A program made the translations under genes and the position numbers. Under the pieces are notes generated by a model that was given only the letters and a program-made list of their open reading frames with translations, had not been told where the DNA came from and ran no database searches. A DNA stretch of 64,000 nt from JAGNGI01 sp035448825 (GTDB lineage Bacteria > Fidelibacterota > UBA2242), in contig DAOTJS010000004.1 in assembly GCA_035448825.1 (NCBI GenBank), positions 85,997-149,996 of the forward strand, written 5' to 3'. Shown piece after piece: positions 62,753 to 64,000 of the stretch. Positions within the stretch are counted from its first letter, which is position 1; every line of letters begins with the position of its first letter.

Positions 62753-62951
62753 ATTTGCCTCTTATACAAACCTTTTTAACAAGTCAGATTTAGCTTATTA
62801 TTAAAGAGAATTGCTGAACAGTTACCACGAAAAAGATTCCTTGACATTCTGACCTTAATAAATTCAACACCAAATAACCTGATGGAAATAAACACTTTAA
62901 TGCTCTCTATGCTTTCGATAATCCTTTTGGCTTTTTATCCTACTTAATGAA

Positions 62952-64000
62952 TCAATCATGATCATCAGATTCAAATAGTGATGGCTGTATACTTTCTGAT
63001 ACATCCATAGTCTCTGGTTTGATCTTTTGAAGTTGCTTAAGGAACTCTGATTTGGCATTATCGTCTTTTATATCAACCATATACCCGACCTTAATTTCAT
63101 AATGCATACATTCTTTAGCCGGACTTTTTAAGGTACCTTCTATTTTTTTTAAAAAAGTCCGGACTAACTTCCTCAAACATTTTTTTGCTTCATTATCATC
63201 CCAAAGACTATAAATTCCGAAAGTCGCATCATTTAGAAATTTTTCAGTTTTAATGTATGTTTTGATAGGAACATCGGCCCCGCCGATATCAGTGATAAAG
63301 AATTCTAATATCCGTTCAAATAGCACACGTCTCGAAAATTCCTTCTCTTCCGCCGTCTGGTTTATATTTGGATCATAAGGAATGAAATATAGAGGTCTTG
63401 GGTCTGTATCTTCTTCCAATTTCATTATTTGTAGTGGCGAATCTATCTTGAGACTGAGTAGTTCCTTAACCTCTAGTGAATATTCTAATGTGATCACTGA
63501 TTCATCGGCAGATATTTCAAAACAGCCAAAAGGGCCTGGTTCAAGGCCAATACTTTCTATTTCTTCTTTAAGCTCTAAAAGTGTAGTTCCCAACATCGAG
63601 TTTTGGTTAGGCCCGGTCATATAACAAAGCACTCCAGCGTTTTGCCGTCTAGATCCCATTCCTAAAACTTCAGAAATAATTGGACCTGCAATTAATAATA
63701 AGGTTCTTGCCTGTTCGGCTGTTGAAGAACCACTCCCAAACGAAGAACCTTTACACTCTAGCAAACAATACCTATTTAGCTCTTTTTTTTCCAATATTAA
63801 ATCTGGCCTTATACTGTCTTTAAAATTTATCTTTCCTTTAATAGCAAGTTTTATATCTAGCGGTAAAGTGAGTAAAGGGCCTATTGAATAAATACTCAGA
63901 CCTGATTTGTAAAATATAGGATCGACACAAACATTATCTGCATGTTGTGGCTGAGTCAGCCATATAGCCAAGTTCAATTGAAACAAAGGATCCTTACAAA
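62952..64000 (-). CDS. PD-(D/E)xK-like protein (5' end beyond the window)
   Basis: The frame is open to the window edge, with no stop before the end at 64000, so the N-terminus is missing; at least 348 residues. A restriction-nuclease-like core is seen: SIRPDLILEKKELNRYCLLECKGSSFGSG, with D, then E-x-K in the order of the PD-(D/E)xK fold. The rest is not recognised. It ends in a polar tail (SESIQPSLFESDDHD). A 199-bp gap separates it from the methyltransferase-like gene. The gap holds a short open frame without function that may be a decayed remnant. The protein may be a nuclease of the same defence island. Confidence 0.6.
   Translation of the reverse strand, partial: CKDPLFQLNLAIWLTQPQHADNVCVDPIFYKSGLSIYSIGPLLTLPLDIKLAIKGKINFKDSIRPDLILEKKELNRYCLLECKGSSFGSGSSTAEQARTLLLIAGPIISEVLGMGSRRQNAGVLCYMTGPNQNSMLGTTLLELKEEIESIGLEPGPFGCFEISADESVITLEYSLEVKELLSLKIDSPLQIMKLEEDTDPRPLYFIPYDPNINQTAEEKEFSRRVLFERILEFFITDIGGADVPIKTYIKTEKFLNDATFGIYSLWDDNEAKKCLRKLVRTFLKKIEGTLKSPAKECMHYEIKVGYMVDIKDDNAKSEFLKQLQKIKPETMDVSESIQPSLFESDDHD

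Overview
The window looks like a chromosomal segment of a bacterium of the FCB superphylum, outside the classical Bacteroidetes (Calditrichota, KSB1 or Marinimicrobia-like). This rests on a short primary sigma factor of the Bacteroidetes/Chlorobi type, a 31-residue COX24-type basic ribosome-associated protein, a DUF4175/DUF4159 pair, a secreted metalloprotease with a FlgD/Por-like C-terminal module, and a dipeptidyl-peptidase III whose zinc motif is the short HExxH form known from Caldithrix. The placement is inference; there is no rRNA in the window.

Layout. 1-5240: envelope genes (DUF4175, DUF4159, a TPR protein with a BamE-like end) and RNase HI. 5241-6514: a small A+T-rich islet with a palindromic repeat, a 9-bp tandem and a solitary HEPN-domain gene. 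6515-17917: pcrA, mltG and a site-2 protease, then two more copies of the repeat, then acyl-CoA ligase, purM, gpsA and a large secreted protease. 17985-24367: tRNA-Leu, an OmpA/YbgF-type envelope protein with coiled-coil partners, a radical SAM enzyme, pta, coaD and rsmD. 24373-31298: a PilN/PilM-like pair with an unknown anchored protein and comEA, then dnaJ, grpE and ftsEX. 31457-45882: mostly single genes, including an M64 peptidase, an outer-membrane gene with an in-frame TGA, D-lactate dehydrogenase, a cation-efflux protein, pepT, dipeptidyl-peptidase III, an antiporter, an RNase HII-YraN fusion and an OPT transporter. 46065-57200: core genes (rpsU, rpoD, tkt, an Ldh2-type dehydrogenase, mgsA, nadK, xseBA, HU, nadE).

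57830 to the window end is an accessory island on the minus strand. It is one tightly overlapping operon, read in the order: a stand-alone C-terminal domain of a type III-like DNA methyltransferase (no catalytic motifs), a TIGR04255-family protein, an unrecognised 159-residue protein, a small HEPN protein, and a type III Res-like helicase-nuclease. Upstream on the same strand is a PD-(D/E)xK-like protein that runs off the window. This is the best candidate for an undescribed system: it has the layout of a type III restriction locus, but the methyltransferase is reduced to its specificity/accessory end and three small proteins sit between the two R-M parts.

Most of the rest is ordinary housekeeping. 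Other points worth a second look are the three-copy palindromic repeat, the likely ATT start of the Ldh2-type gene, the interrupted outer-membrane gene, the terminator that runs straight into the xseA start codon, and a Cys-rich tail on D-lactate dehydrogenase.
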